Shown here one piece after another: positions 55,542 through 64,000 of a DNA stretch of 64,000 bases (positions are counted from its first letter, which is position 1; every line of letters starts with the position of its first letter). The position numbers were made by a program, and so were the translations under genes. The notes below the pieces were generated by a model, which saw only the letters and a program-made list of their open reading frames with translations, was not told the origin of the DNA and did no database searches. Source of the stretch: Sphingobacterium puteale (GTDB lineage: Bacteria; Bacteroidota; Bacteroidia; Sphingobacteriales; Sphingobacteriaceae); contig NZ_RBWS01000015.1 of assembly GCF_003627955.1 (NCBI RefSeq), forward strand, positions 62,001 through 126,000, in the 5' to 3' direction.

Positions 55542-55967
55542 ATGGATGATCAAATATTAGATAAAATCGACCAACTGAGTGAAGAGGGTAATGCCTATTG
55601 TGATGAAGAGAACTTTCGCGAAGCAATTAGGGTATGGACTGAAGCGCTCAATTTAATCCCTAGCCCACAAAATGTCCACGCTGAAAGTCTTTGGCTGGAA
55701 GCCTCCATCGGGGATGCTTATTTCTTGGAGGATGATTTCGAAAATGCACTTACCCACTTTGAAAACGCCAAAGGCAATATCATCGAAAATGCCTATGAAA
55801 ATCCTTTTATCATGCTACGGTTAGGACAGTGTTACCTGGAAACAGCGAATACCGAATCTGCACAAGAATACCTTCTTCGCGCCTATATGATGGAAGGAAA
55901 GGAAATTTTTGAAGAAGAATCTCCGGACTATTTTAACTTTTTGGCTGACAATGTGGAGTTAGATTAA
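55542..55967 (+). CDS. Tetratricopeptide-repeat protein
   Basis: A 141-residue soluble acidic protein with about three TPR-like helical hairpins. GNAYCDEENFREAIRVWTEALNLIP, AESLWLEASIGDAYFLEDDFENALTHFENAK and NPFIMLRLGQCYLETANTESAQEYLLRAY are the repeats. It has no signal peptide. Stand-alone small TPR proteins mediate protein contacts, and similar ones are found as immunity-like or housekeeping genes; nothing here decides. It has its own gap from the susCD terminator (45 bp). Confidence 0.75.
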   Translation: MDDQILDKIDQLSEEGNAYCDEENFREAIRVWTEALNLIPSPQNVHAESLWLEASIGDAYFLEDDFENALTHFENAKGNIIENAYENPFIMLRLGQCYLETANTESAQEYLLRAYMMEGKEIFEEESPDYFNFLADNVELD

Positions 55968-56291
55968 TCAATTGCATCTGCCATCTCAAAAGTAAATCAG
56001 ATTCAAGAATAGGTGCTCCCTCGACAAATATGGTCCAATATTTTTGCTGTGGTTCATCCTTTCTCGTCAGCTTGTCATAGTATAGAAGCTGACGAAATCA
56101 TCCCCTCTTTCATATTCACAGCGGCCAAGAAAGGATCTCTAAATTGAATTCCGATTTATCGTCGGAGATTGTGTGAATGAAATAACCAGTATAAATAGAA
56201 TAATAAGCGAAAAAATAGCAGTTTTTTTAGATGAAGAAAAATTAAATATTCTATATTTGCATCAATTTATATTTGATCTAAATAAACTACC
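55968..56291. other. Intergenic region upstream of the siderophore receptor
   Basis: A 324-bp gap without a gene. It holds a 10-bp inverted repeat (56064-56073 with 56086-56095, tcgtcagctt/aagctgacga) without a T run, and two tandem TATATTTG -7 boxes at 56252-56259 and 56268-56275, close to the receptor start. I see no recognisable iron-box consensus. Confidence 0.65.
56252..56275 (+). promoter_or_regulatory. Tandem -7 promoter elements of the TonB receptor
   Basis: TATATTTG occurs at 56252-56259 and again at 56268-56275, both exact TAnnTTTG matches, 16 bp apart and 32 and 16 bp before the ATG. No convincing -33 element is present. Confidence 0.45.
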
Positions 56292-58622
56292 ATGAAGAAT
56301 AGAACACGATATATGATGTTCGCAGCAGGGAGCCTTGTCCTTCTCGGGACTCAGTTACATGCACAAGAGTTATCTCTCCTCGTTAAAAATACAGAAAATC
56401 AACCAGTGGCTCAAGCTAATATCAAACTCAATGGAAAAAACATTGGTTACTCAAATCAGCAGGGGCAATTTTACCTTTCTAAAGTACCGACAAATTCCCC
56501 GCTAAAATTTCGTGTTTCCTATACCGGTTTCTCGCCCCTTGAAAAGATGGTGCGCTTAGATACGGTCAGTGGTCCTATCCTATTTCAGTTAAATGCAACA
56601 CAGACTTTAGACGAGATTATCGTTACCGCTGGTCGTAAAGCCGAAAGTATCTCTACAGTTCCCTCCTCAGTATCCATTTTAACAACAAAAGAGATCGAGG
56701 CACAGAGCCAGATCAGCACCAATCTTTCCACAATACTTGGCAATACAATTCCAGGGCTAGGAACAGCGACCAATAAAGCAACCAATTCGGGTCAGACCTT
56801 ACGTGGACGGTCAGTACTGGTTTTAATAGACGGCATTCCCCAATCCACACCATTAATGAACGGCCAACGTGATCTACGCACCATTGATCCTAGCGTTATT
56901 GAGCGTGTGGAAGTTATAAAAGGAGCAACCTCCATCTATGGCAATGGTTCAGCTGGTGGGATCATCAATTATATCACGCGCAATCTGGCAAAAGATTCAG
57001 CTCCTATCCAAGGAATTACTACTCTAAGGACAACCTTCAATCCCATAAACAGTGCCGGAACGTTGGGTTATCGTGTCGCTCAAACATTCTATGGGCGAAA
57101 AAACAGATGGGATTACACCGTTAGCGGATCAGCGGATTACGTAGGTCTTCAACGCGATGGCGATGGAACAGCGCTCGGTCAAACCGACGGTCTTTCCAAT
57201 ACCTATCAATACAACGCATTCCTCAAACTCGGCTACACCATCGATAGCAGTTCCAATCTGTCCGCAGTATATAATTTTTATCGAAGCAACCAGCACAACA
57301 GATACATCAGCCAAACAGGTGTCTATGGACAGTCCCCTACCATCGGAGTAAAAGGAGATGACCCTGGCAAACCTGCCGGTACGCCATACAATCACAATGC
57401 AATGCTGACGTATACCAAAAATAATCTTTTTGCCTCCACCTCTCTCGTTGCATCGGCCTATTACAACACCTTTCGGTCCATGAATCGTTATGTCGAAAAA
57501 GCATCGGCCTGGTATGGTCCCGGCCAGACACAGATCAACTCCGAGAAAAAAGGGCTACGGATCAATCTTAACACCCCATTTCAAGTATTTGGCTCTAACG
57601 CAGATGTCACTTACGGACTTGATCTCCTGAATGATGTTACGGATCAAAATCTGACCGATGGCAGGGTTTATATTCCTTATATGGATATGCTCAATGTTGC
57701 TCCCTATGCCCAGGTAAAAATTGATTTCCTCGAAAATCTAATTTTCAAAGGTGGGGTTCGATATGAAAATGCAACAGTCAAGATCAAAGATTTTAACACC
57801 ATTGCTACCGGACCGAATAATGAAGGCAGTATTGCTGTTAAAGGTGGTGAAATACCGTATAAAGGAGCCACGTTCAATGCCGGCCTTCGCTATAATAAAT
57901 ATGCATTCTTTAATCCCTTTATAAGCTTTTCACAGGGTTTTGCCATCAATGAACTTGGCCGAATTGTCCGCAGGGCAACCGACAACGATCTAGATAGTCT
58001 AAAAACAGATCCCATCATTACCAATAACTATGAAATCGGGTTTTCCAGCAACTACAGTATTTTCCAATTATCTGCTTCCTACTATTATAGTACTTCAAAA
58101 ATGGGCGTGGAACTTGTAGACATTGGCGGTTATCTGATGCCACAACGACTTCCCGAGGATGTCTATGGATATGAAGTAGCCCTTAGTGCAACCATCAGCC
58201 CGCAACTGACTGTGGGTGGAACTTATGCTTATGTGGAGGGAAAATCGAAAAAAGAAGACGGTACGAAATCCTACCTCAATGGTTCGCGTATTTCTCCGAT
58301 CAAGGCAACTGGATATATCTATTATACACCGATCAAGCCATTAACCTTCCAAATGTTCTGGGTGCATACCGGGGCTCGTGACAGATTCCTGCCTAACGAC
58401 AAAGGTGTATATAAAAACAGCGAGGGGCCGGTTAAACCAGTAGATCTTTTTAACTTAAATGGTAATTATCAGATCAATAAACAATGGTCATTGGGACTAG
58501 GCGTTGAAAATCTTTTCAATAAGAATTACTACCCAGTTGTAAGTCAATACCGTGCGCTAAATGAGGAATATGTAAGAGGTCAGGGAATGATGGCTTCCTT
58601 TAACATCAATTACAAATTTTAG
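56292..58622 (+). CDS. TonB-dependent siderophore-type receptor
   Basis: A 776-residue outer-membrane receptor. A signal peptide (ending LHAQ, about residue 24) is followed by a CarboxypepD-reg-like domain (about 25-105). The TonB-box-like LDEIIVTAGRKAES (about 106-119) comes next, then a plug domain (about 120-235; IDGIPQSTPLMNG, VEVIKGATSIYGNGSAGGIINYITR). A barrel ends LGLGVENLFNKNYYPVVSQ ... FNINYKF. The pattern is closest to FhuA/FecA-type iron-siderophore receptors, and the abutting PepSY protein gene supports an iron-uptake role. The exact ligand is unknown. Confidence 0.9.
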   Translation: MKNRTRYMMFAAGSLVLLGTQLHAQELSLLVKNTENQPVAQANIKLNGKNIGYSNQQGQFYLSKVPTNSPLKFRVSYTGFSPLEKMVRLDTVSGPILFQLNATQTLDEIIVTAGRKAESISTVPSSVSILTTKEIEAQSQISTNLSTILGNTIPGLGTATNKATNSGQTLRGRSVLVLIDGIPQSTPLMNGQRDLRTIDPSVIERVEVIKGATSIYGNGSAGGIINYITRNLAKDSAPIQGITTLRTTFNPINSAGTLGYRVAQTFYGRKNRWDYTVSGSADYVGLQRDGDGTALGQTDGLSNTYQYNAFLKLGYTIDSSSNLSAVYNFYRSNQHNRYISQTGVYGQSPTIGVKGDDPGKPAGTPYNHNAMLTYTKNNLFASTSLVASAYYNTFRSMNRYVEKASAWYGPGQTQINSEKKGLRINLNTPFQVFGSNADVTYGLDLLNDVTDQNLTDGRVYIPYMDMLNVAPYAQVKIDFLENLIFKGGVRYENATVKIKDFNTIATGPNNEGSIAVKGGEIPYKGATFNAGLRYNKYAFFNPFISFSQGFAINELGRIVRRATDNDLDSLKTDPIITNNYEIGFSSNYSIFQLSASYYYSTSKMGVELVDIGGYLMPQRLPEDVYGYEVALSATISPQLTVGGTYAYVEGKSKKEDGTKSYLNGSRISPIKATGYIYYTPIKPLTFQMFWVHTGARDRFLPNDKGVYKNSEGPVKPVDLFNLNGNYQINKQWSLGLGVENLFNKNYYPVVSQYRALNEEYVRGQGMMASFNINYKF

Positions 58623-59786
58623 ATGATTAAGTCGAGCATACTTTGGCTGCATAAATGGCTCGGGATTATCACAGGGATTGTCGTGTGTATTTTGAGCCTA
58701 ACGGGATGTATATATACCTTTCAGGATGAGATCAAACTATGGGTTTATCCTGAAAAGTATTATATTGCACACGCAGATAATGCTACCGCTCCCTTACCGC
58801 TAAGTACCTTATTGAGCAATGCCCAAAGCAGTCTTGAAAATAATCAGAAAATCACACGGGTGGATCTCTATCCTGCCAAAGATCGGACCTGGATATTCCG
58901 CGCCATAAAAACAGACGAAGAAGCTTTTGGGCATTGGAATTACTTTCGGTATTATAAACGGGTATTTATCAATCCTTATACCGGAGAGGTTCAACAGGTT
59001 GAAAACACAAAAACAGAGTTCTTTCAGCTCGTTTTGCAACTTCACCTCAACTTGTTATTGGGCAAAAAATATGGCCATGCCTTAGTAAGTTGGTCTACAG
59101 CACTATTTATTATCATTCTATTAAGCGGGATCATATTGTGGTGGCCGAAAAAATGGAAAGGAAAAAATTTCCGCAGAAGCTTTTGGGTTGACACAAAGGT
59201 TAAATGGAAGCGCCTAAATCACGATCTGCACAATGTGATTGGTTTTTATAGTCTCTTTATTGCGCTGGCTTTTGCTATTACAGGATTGGCATTTGCATTT
59301 CCAGGATTCAAAAAGACTTATATCGATACATTCAATCTTTTTCAAAAGGAAGCGACATCTACGAAGCTACCTGTCCCGACACCGATTCCTTTGGCTTACG
59401 AAAAATTTCAGGACAATGCACTGCACTATAGCCTCAAAAATTATCCGCAGGCCGAAATGCTTTCCATCCGACTGAAAAAAGAGACCGAACCAGAAATAGA
59501 TATCCAGATCAGAAGATATGAAAAACGAAGTGGCGTCTTTGACTGGCTTTATTTTGATAAAAAACGAGCTGCTCTAAAACAAATCAAATCCGGTGAGAAT
59601 TTACGGCTGGGCGATAAGCTCGGAACACTCAATTATGATATTCACACCGGTAGCATTGGTGGCCTAACGACAAAGATCATTACGTTTACTATAAGCCTTT
59701 TTTGTGCTTCCTTGCCAATAACTGGTTATATTATCTGGCTGAACAAAAGCAAGAAGGCGAAAAAGAAGAAAAGGTTATCAACATAA
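58623..59786 (+). CDS. PepSY-domain membrane protein (PiuB-like)
   Basis: A 387-residue membrane protein starting right after the receptor stop (TAGATG), so certainly in its operon. Membrane helices are visible near residues 10-32, 150-170, 205-230 and 350-375. The conserved WLHKWLGIITGIVVCILSLTGCIYTFQDE (about 7-35) opens the PepSY-associated TM family, and RRSFWVDTKVKWKRLNHDLHNVIGFYSLF is the central motif. Members near siderophore receptors are thought to act in reductive iron release at the inner membrane; this is family knowledge, not shown here. Confidence 0.88.
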   Translation: MIKSSILWLHKWLGIITGIVVCILSLTGCIYTFQDEIKLWVYPEKYYIAHADNATAPLPLSTLLSNAQSSLENNQKITRVDLYPAKDRTWIFRAIKTDEEAFGHWNYFRYYKRVFINPYTGEVQQVENTKTEFFQLVLQLHLNLLLGKKYGHALVSWSTALFIIILLSGIILWWPKKWKGKNFRRSFWVDTKVKWKRLNHDLHNVIGFYSLFIALAFAITGLAFAFPGFKKTYIDTFNLFQKEATSTKLPVPTPIPLAYEKFQDNALHYSLKNYPQAEMLSIRLKKETEPEIDIQIRRYEKRSGVFDWLYFDKKRAALKQIKSGENLRLGDKLGTLNYDIHTGSIGGLTTKIITFTISLFCASLPITGYIIWLNKSKKAKKKKRLST

Positions 59787-59864
59787 TGTTAATAAACACT
59801 GTTAATAACTAGCTATTTTGTTTTAAACAGGTTACTAACAGAGTTATCAACACAATGTGGAAAA
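59775..59864. promoter_or_regulatory. Cluster of DnaA-box-like 9-mers
   Basis: TTATCAACA occurs at 59775-59783 (inside the end of the PepSY gene) and at 59844-59852. TGTTAATAA occurs at 59787-59795 and 59800-59808, and TTACTAACA at 59832-59840. TGTGGAAAA (59856-59864) is the only one that fits TTWTNCACA fully; the others miss it at one position or more. The density is unusual, but binding is unproven. Confidence 0.35.
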
Positions 59865-60140
59865 AGTACATTAACAATGTTGCCATTGAGGAGCAAATAA
59901 ATTATCCTGTCCAAAATCCTCAGAAATAAGATAGCACAGGAACTACACTATTCATAAAACATTCCAAGTATAGATATCAAAAAGCCGGTACACTCCCATA
60001 TCGGCTTTTATTTAAACAAAATATAGATATTCTGATTAGAAAGTGCTACCACTACAACAGGAAAATAATATTTCAAAAATCAAATAGTTAACACAAGTAA
60101 TCACGGTAAAAAAAACTAATAATAAGCAAGATAACAATTG
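59787..60140. other. Intergenic region between PepSY and LytTR genes
   Basis: A 354-bp AT-rich gap between convergent genes without an open frame of note. It contains most of the DnaA-box-like cluster (to 59864) and a weak bidirectional hairpin at 59980-60009 (aaaagccg/cggctttt, 14-nt loop) that could terminate both genes. Confidence 0.65.
59979..60012. terminator. Weak bidirectional terminator
   Basis: An 8-bp stem aaaagccg/cggctttt (59980-59987 with 60002-60009) has a 14-nt loop with an A-rich side and a T-rich side. Confidence 0.45.
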
Positions 60141-60866
60141 TTATTGATCCAGCCAGCGCTGAAAATTCGGCGATCGTTCTTCACTAACAATAACCTCAAT
60201 CCCCTTTGGAGTTGGGGGAATTAATTCCAATTTAATTCTATTCCGACTTATTTTTAACATAGAATGAATGGAATCAATACGAATAAGAAATTTCCGATTA
60301 ATCTGAAAAAAGACGAATGGATCTACCTGCGTCACCAAGTGAACAAGGCTATCTTCAATGATATAAGCCACCCCCGACTCCCTCTCCACCGCATACAATT
60401 CTTTATCTTCCGCCATAAAGTAAGCAATATCAGCTATCGACAAGGACTTTAAGAAGTTACCGTACTTTACAAGGAAGCGTTGTTTGAAACGAACCTCTGC
60501 TTTGGGTAACAGCGGCTCAATACGTTTCATGGTCTGCGTGAGTTCTTCTGCATCGAAAGGTTTTAACAGATAGGCACAACCTTGATTTTGAAAAGCCTCC
60601 AATGCATATTGTTCATAGGCTGTTGTAAAAATAAGCGGCACATCAATAGATACCTGCTTAAATATTTCAAAACTCAGTCCATCCATCAGGTGGACATCCA
60701 TAAAGATCAGGTCAAAATGATGCTTATTGATAGTCTTCACCGCTTCCTGAATCTCCTTTGCATTGGTAAAGGTCAATGCGCCATCCCCATAAAGGTCTGT
60801 CAACATCTCCTTTAAGCCTGCAAAAGCCCAGTCTTCGTCTTCGACAATCAATATATTCCATCCCAT
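60141..60866 (-). CDS. LytTR-family response regulator
   Basis: A 241-residue regulator. An N-terminal receiver domain (about 1-120) has acidic pocket ILIVEDED, the phospho-acceptor Asp57 in FMDVHLMDG, Thr in IFTTAYEQY and Lys in LLKPFDA. A C-terminal LytTR DNA-binding domain (about 135-240) includes FLVKYGNFLKSLSIADIAYFMAEDKELY and FFQINRKFLIRIDSIHSM. The usual partner kinase (LytS/YpdA type, commonly adjacent) is absent here. It lies downstream of a SusC/SusD pair, with a hairpin 16 nt before its ATG. Confidence 0.92.
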   Translation of the reverse strand: MGWNILIVEDEDWAFAGLKEMLTDLYGDGALTFTNAKEIQEAVKTINKHHFDLIFMDVHLMDGLSFEIFKQVSIDVPLIFTTAYEQYALEAFQNQGCAYLLKPFDAEELTQTMKRIEPLLPKAEVRFKQRFLVKYGNFLKSLSIADIAYFMAEDKELYAVERESGVAYIIEDSLVHLVTQVDPFVFFQINRKFLIRIDSIHSMLKISRNRIKLELIPPTPKGIEVIVSEERSPNFQRWLDQ

Positions 60867-60876
60867 GGGTTGAATG

Positions 60877-60913
60877 TAATAAAAAATCCATTTTCTAAGA
60901 AAGAAAATGGATT
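60877..60913 (-). terminator. Hairpin between susD and the LytTR gene
   Basis: On the minus strand AATCCATTTTCT (60913-60902) pairs with AGAAAATGGATT (60896-60885), then TTTTTATTA follows. It has the form of an intrinsic terminator for the susCD unit and ends only about 10-18 nt before the LytTR start. Confidence 0.75.
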
Positions 60914-60942
60914 AATATATAAAGGATTAAAAAAAATTGACC

Positions 60943-62262
60943 TTATTTTAATAGATCTGGATTATTATTGATCGCTTCCTGTGGATAACGGATCACATAG
61001 CGCGGATCGTTTTGCTGCAAGGTCACCGTTCTACCAAAACTCGCATGTGTTATTGCAGGCCTTGTTGTGCGTTTTAAATCATACCAACGCAGACCTTCAA
61101 GAGCCAATTCACGTTTACGTTCAAGTAATACCGCATCCAGCAATTGTTCTTTGGACAAATTTGCGTCAGCTTTGACTTGCTGTGTATAAGCATCAGCCGT
61201 AAATCTTTTTTTCTTTAACGCGGACAGATATTTTAAGGCTTCTGCTGTATTTCCTAAACGCACATCACATTCGGCAATTGTCAAATAAAGATCTGCATTT
61301 CTGAAGCTCACGTTAAAACGGTTTTCTCCACCTTTAAGGGAAACATAGTCACCCCCTCTTTTTTGGAAGTAACGTCCCTTTCTCAAATCACCATCTGAGT
61401 AGGACGACAATAAAGAAGGCGAAATAAATGAACTCGAACGTACTTCCGAGATAGATACTTTCTCCAGCGCCATAATGATTTCGGCAGACTCAAAATCATT
61501 AGGTAATAAACTTCCCGTAACATTGAGATCTACTAGCTTGTCGTTTATTTTCAAAGCTTGCTTTGCCGCTTCTATTGCTTCCTGCCATTCCCCGCGATAT
61601 AAATGAAGACGTGATGCCATTGCATATGCACCACGTTTACTAAAGCGGTAATTCACACCTTTCGCCTGATCCTCTACTGTAAGCAATGCCGTCCCCTTTT
61701 CCATATCTGATAACACCTGCGCATAGGAATCACCAATGGTTGCAGGTACAAAACGTTGTTCCAGGTCGATTTTGGTCGATAACGGAACTCCACGCAAACC
61801 TGCATTGCTTGTTGAATAGACTTCACTGTAGCAATTCAATAACTCAAAATGCGCATAGGCACGCATCAGGTAAGCCTCACCTTTGATCTGATCGACGTTA
61901 GCGTTACCCGTCAATTTTTCGTCAATCGTACTGATGATCTGGTTACTGTAGAAAATACTCTTATAGAAGGCCAGATACGGATAAGCAGTGGTTGCCGGAT
62001 CGGGATTTTGATCGTTCCAGAGATAAATATCTTTGGTCCGGGCAGCATCTGTAGAGCTTTCATCCAAAAGCAGTTCGTCGGTACGTAAAGACAGATACGA
62101 TTTATGTGCCGGAAAACTCGTGTAGCCACTTGTCATCAAGCCTCTAAAATCACTTTCTGAGGTAGGAATGACAGTCCCCACCGGTTGTATATCTAAGTAT
62201 TTATTGCAGGAAGTCAATACACTCGCTGTCATGATCATTCCAAAATAAACTATCTTCTTCAT
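60943..62262 (-). CDS. SusD/RagB-family nutrient-binding lipoprotein
   Basis: A 439-residue lipoprotein with lipobox VLTSC (Cys19) after MKKIVYFGMIMTASVLTSC. The N-terminal NKYLDIQPVGTVIPTSESDFRGLM is typical of SusD/RagB. TPR-like helices follow (EAYLMRAYAHFELLNCYSEVY, YAMASRLHLYRGEWQEAIEAAKQALK). The C-terminal LLDAVLLERKRELALEGLRWYDLKRT is the family hallmark. It starts 20 bp after the susC stop, so the two are co-transcribed. The substrate is unknown. Confidence 0.94.
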   Translation of the reverse strand: MKKIVYFGMIMTASVLTSCNKYLDIQPVGTVIPTSESDFRGLMTSGYTSFPAHKSYLSLRTDELLLDESSTDAARTKDIYLWNDQNPDPATTAYPYLAFYKSIFYSNQIISTIDEKLTGNANVDQIKGEAYLMRAYAHFELLNCYSEVYSTSNAGLRGVPLSTKIDLEQRFVPATIGDSYAQVLSDMEKGTALLTVEDQAKGVNYRFSKRGAYAMASRLHLYRGEWQEAIEAAKQALKINDKLVDLNVTGSLLPNDFESAEIIMALEKVSISEVRSSSFISPSLLSSYSDGDLRKGRYFQKRGGDYVSLKGGENRFNVSFRNADLYLTIAECDVRLGNTAEALKYLSALKKKRFTADAYTQQVKADANLSKEQLLDAVLLERKRELALEGLRWYDLKRTTRPAITHASFGRTVTLQQNDPRYVIRYPQEAINNNPDLLK

Positions 62263-62282
62263 TTTATAATCAATTAAAAGAA

Positions 62283-64000
62283 TTAAAAACTTGCCGAAAG
62301 ACCAAAAGCAAAAGATTTGCTGATCGGTTGCGCATAATAATTACCATAGGTTTCTGGGTCAAAATATCCCTCATAATTCGCCCCAAAAACAAATAGATTA
62401 CGCCCCTCTACATTCACACGCAAATTGTTTGCTCCGATCTTTTTGCTTAAGCCTGCAGGCAAGGTATATCCAAGACGAATACTATTGATACGGACATAAC
62501 TCATTTTCTTCGCCCAGATATCGTACTGTTTAAATGAATTGATCGGATCATTACTTTCCATCCAGCCATACGCCATCCAACGGTCATTTAGTTCCGAACT
62601 GATACTTCCCAATGCCGGCAACGCTTTATTTCCTTGCAAAGCCATCAACAGATCTTTGGTATAATTCTGTCCACGATCTACGAGCGCCGGATTGTAGGTT
62701 GGCGCACGGTTTACCCAACGCTCTAAATTGAATACAGCTGAAATCGCCAGATCAAAATTAGCATAGCGAAAACGGTTGGTCATACCACCAGTAAACTTAG
62801 GGTCTTTACTGCCCTTATATTTAAATTTCGAGCGATAGACTGCCGCGGTCATATCCGTCTGCGACATATATCCCGGTAAGAACTCCGCCCATGGATCGTA
62901 TAGCCCATAGAATTCTTCGAAACTCGAAACAGAGCCATCCTGATTTCTGAATTGCATCACACCGTCTTTATCCAATCCAGCTGTTTCCAGTACATATAGT
63001 CCATTGATGGGACGCCCCTCTTGTGTCTCTGGTGCATAAGCTTTGGGATTATTCATGACCTTCAATAATTTATTATTATTGTGGGCAATGTTAAAATCCG
63101 TTGACCAGGAGAATTTTTCGGTCTGAATCTGACGGCTCGTTATGGTCAATTCCACCCCCTGATTTCTTGCCGAAGCCCAGTTTACCTGGACATCCTGGAA
63201 ACCATTTTCCATAGGTAAGGCACTATTTGCAATCAGGTCTTTACTTGTTCTATTGTAATAATCAACTGTAATATTCAGCCTATTTTTCCAAAGCCCCAAA
63301 TCAATTCCAGCGTTATAAGATTGTGTGCGTTCCCAACGTAATTTGTCATTGGCAGGCATACCTACCACTACTGTTCCTTCTGGATAGCCAGGTAGTATGG
63401 TTGAATTGTCATAGTTTCCAACAATAAACGGATAGGTATTGCGATCCACATTTCCCTGAATACCATACGAAGCACGGACACGGAGATCAGATAAGGCTGT
63501 TTTACCCTTGATAAATTCTTCTTCCAGCACATTCCATGATCCGGACAATGACCAGATCGGCAGAAAACGATATTGCGGATCTACCCCAAACATATTGGAA
63601 CCATCATAACGAATGCTACCATAGACATTATATTTGCGGTCAAAGGTATAAGTCGCATTTCCATAAAAAGAGGCATATGAATTCTCTATAAACCCTTTTT
63701 TATAGGGATTAAATCGTTTATCATCCTGATAGTTGCTATTCGGAAAAACAATATTCTGTGTAGTCAAAGTTGATGGATTATACCCAAAACCTTTGGATGA
63801 AACCATTGTATTCTTACTCCGTCTCAGTTCTGTTCCGCCCATGAGTTCCAGCTCATGTTTTTCATTCCAGGTTTTGTTGTATTTTAAGTAAGTTTTCCAG
63901 TTGTATTGAAAAATGCTATTATGGTTATTTTCAATTTTACCGCCCGTAGGTAAAAAATATTTAAACGTTTTACTTACGGAATCGTAATACCTTGTTGCAG
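62283..64000 (-). CDS. SusC/RagA-family TonB-linked protein, C-terminal part (5' end outside window)
   Basis: The frame stays open to the window end. Upstream of the first internal Met (63842) it reads FKYFLPTGGK and then KTYLKYNKTWNEKHELEL, so the gene continues beyond 64000. The visible about 570 residues are barrel strands ending LRVNVEGRNLFVFGANYEGYFDPE and SFAFGLSASF. LSGSWNVLEEEF and LRVRASYGIQGN are familiar SusC barrel motifs. The plug and signal peptide are missing because of the window edge, not a mutation. Confidence 0.9.
   Translation of the reverse strand, partial: ATRYYDSVSKTFKYFLPTGGKIENNHNSIFQYNWKTYLKYNKTWNEKHELELMGGTELRRSKNTMVSSKGFGYNPSTLTTQNIVFPNSNYQDDKRFNPYKKGFIENSYASFYGNATYTFDRKYNVYGSIRYDGSNMFGVDPQYRFLPIWSLSGSWNVLEEEFIKGKTALSDLRVRASYGIQGNVDRNTYPFIVGNYDNSTILPGYPEGTVVVGMPANDKLRWERTQSYNAGIDLGLWKNRLNITVDYYNRTSKDLIANSALPMENGFQDVQVNWASARNQGVELTITSRQIQTEKFSWSTDFNIAHNNNKLLKVMNNPKAYAPETQEGRPINGLYVLETAGLDKDGVMQFRNQDGSVSSFEEFYGLYDPWAEFLPGYMSQTDMTAAVYRSKFKYKGSKDPKFTGGMTNRFRYANFDLAISAVFNLERWVNRAPTYNPALVDRGQNYTKDLLMALQGNKALPALGSISSELNDRWMAYGWMESNDPINSFKQYDIWAKKMSYVRINSIRLGYTLPAGLSKKIGANNLRVNVEGRNLFVFGANYEGYFDPETYGNYYAQPISKSFAFGLSASF

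Noticed and set aside
1..64000. CRISPR arrays, prophage, insertion sequences or defence islands
   Set aside because: No regularly spaced repeats, cas genes, transposases, integrases or phage structural genes were seen on either strand.

Overview
The window looks like chromosomal DNA of a Sphingobacteriaceae-type Bacteroidota (Sphingobacterium or a close relative). The evidence is AT-rich DNA, TAnnTTTG-type -7 promoter boxes, SusC/SusD pairs, an FtsZ with a long C-terminal linker, a MraY with an extra loop, and a division cluster ending in ftsQ-ftsA-ftsZ without murF or ddl. Species assignment is inference from gene content only.

Layout. 1-347: the 3' end of a LuxR-type response regulator, convergent with a TIM-barrel sugar-phosphate isomerase/epimerase (345-1487). 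1577-17387 (minus): a complete dcw cell-wall and division cluster, transcribed mraZ-rsmH-ftsL-ftsI-murE-mraY-murD-ftsW-murG-murC-ftsQ-ftsA-ftsZ and closed by a 40-bp perfect palindrome. A 433-bp intergenic region with MraZ-type repeats separates it from the divergent aspS. 19669-30626: lutB, a DUF4890-like secreted protein, a TonB protein, an unknown lipoprotein, tsaD divergent from a giant tamB-like gene, and tig. 30695-30776: tRNA-Leu(UAG) with its own promoter and terminator. 30926-33870: a four-gene operon (six-TM protein, small winged-helix regulator, Coq4-like protein, CreD-like protein) carrying two copies of one palindromic operator. 34037-48291: S9 peptidase, MCE/MlaD protein, N-acetylmuramoyl-L-alanine amidase, LptD-like protein, CinA, a 2-oxoacid dehydrogenase E2, MATE transporter, TatA-like protein and Tex. 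48419-49409: two small uncharacterised genes. 49410-50791: a 1.4-kb gene-poor stretch with the remnant of a sulfatase C-terminus and an orphan terminator hairpin. 50792-55967: SusC/SusD pair and a TPR protein. 56292-59786: a TonB-dependent siderophore-type receptor with a PepSY membrane partner. 60141-64000 (minus): a LytTR response regulator downstream of a second SusD/SusC pair whose SusC runs off the window.

How the genes fit together. Most of the window is envelope biology: peptidoglycan precursor synthesis and divisome (dcw), peptidoglycan cleavage (amidase), LPS and outer-membrane assembly (LptD, TamB, MCE), energised outer-membrane uptake (TonB, two SusCD pairs, siderophore receptor with PepSY protein) and Tat export. 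Housekeeping genes (aspS, tsaD, tig, tRNA-Leu, tex) are interspersed.

I found no CRISPR array, intact mobile element, prophage or defence island. The most notable non-textbook signals are the paired palindromic operators around the Coq4-like/CreD operon, MraZ-type repeat arrays on both sides of the mraZ-aspS intergenic region, and DnaA-box-like motifs beside ftsZ, beside mraZ and at 59.8 kb.
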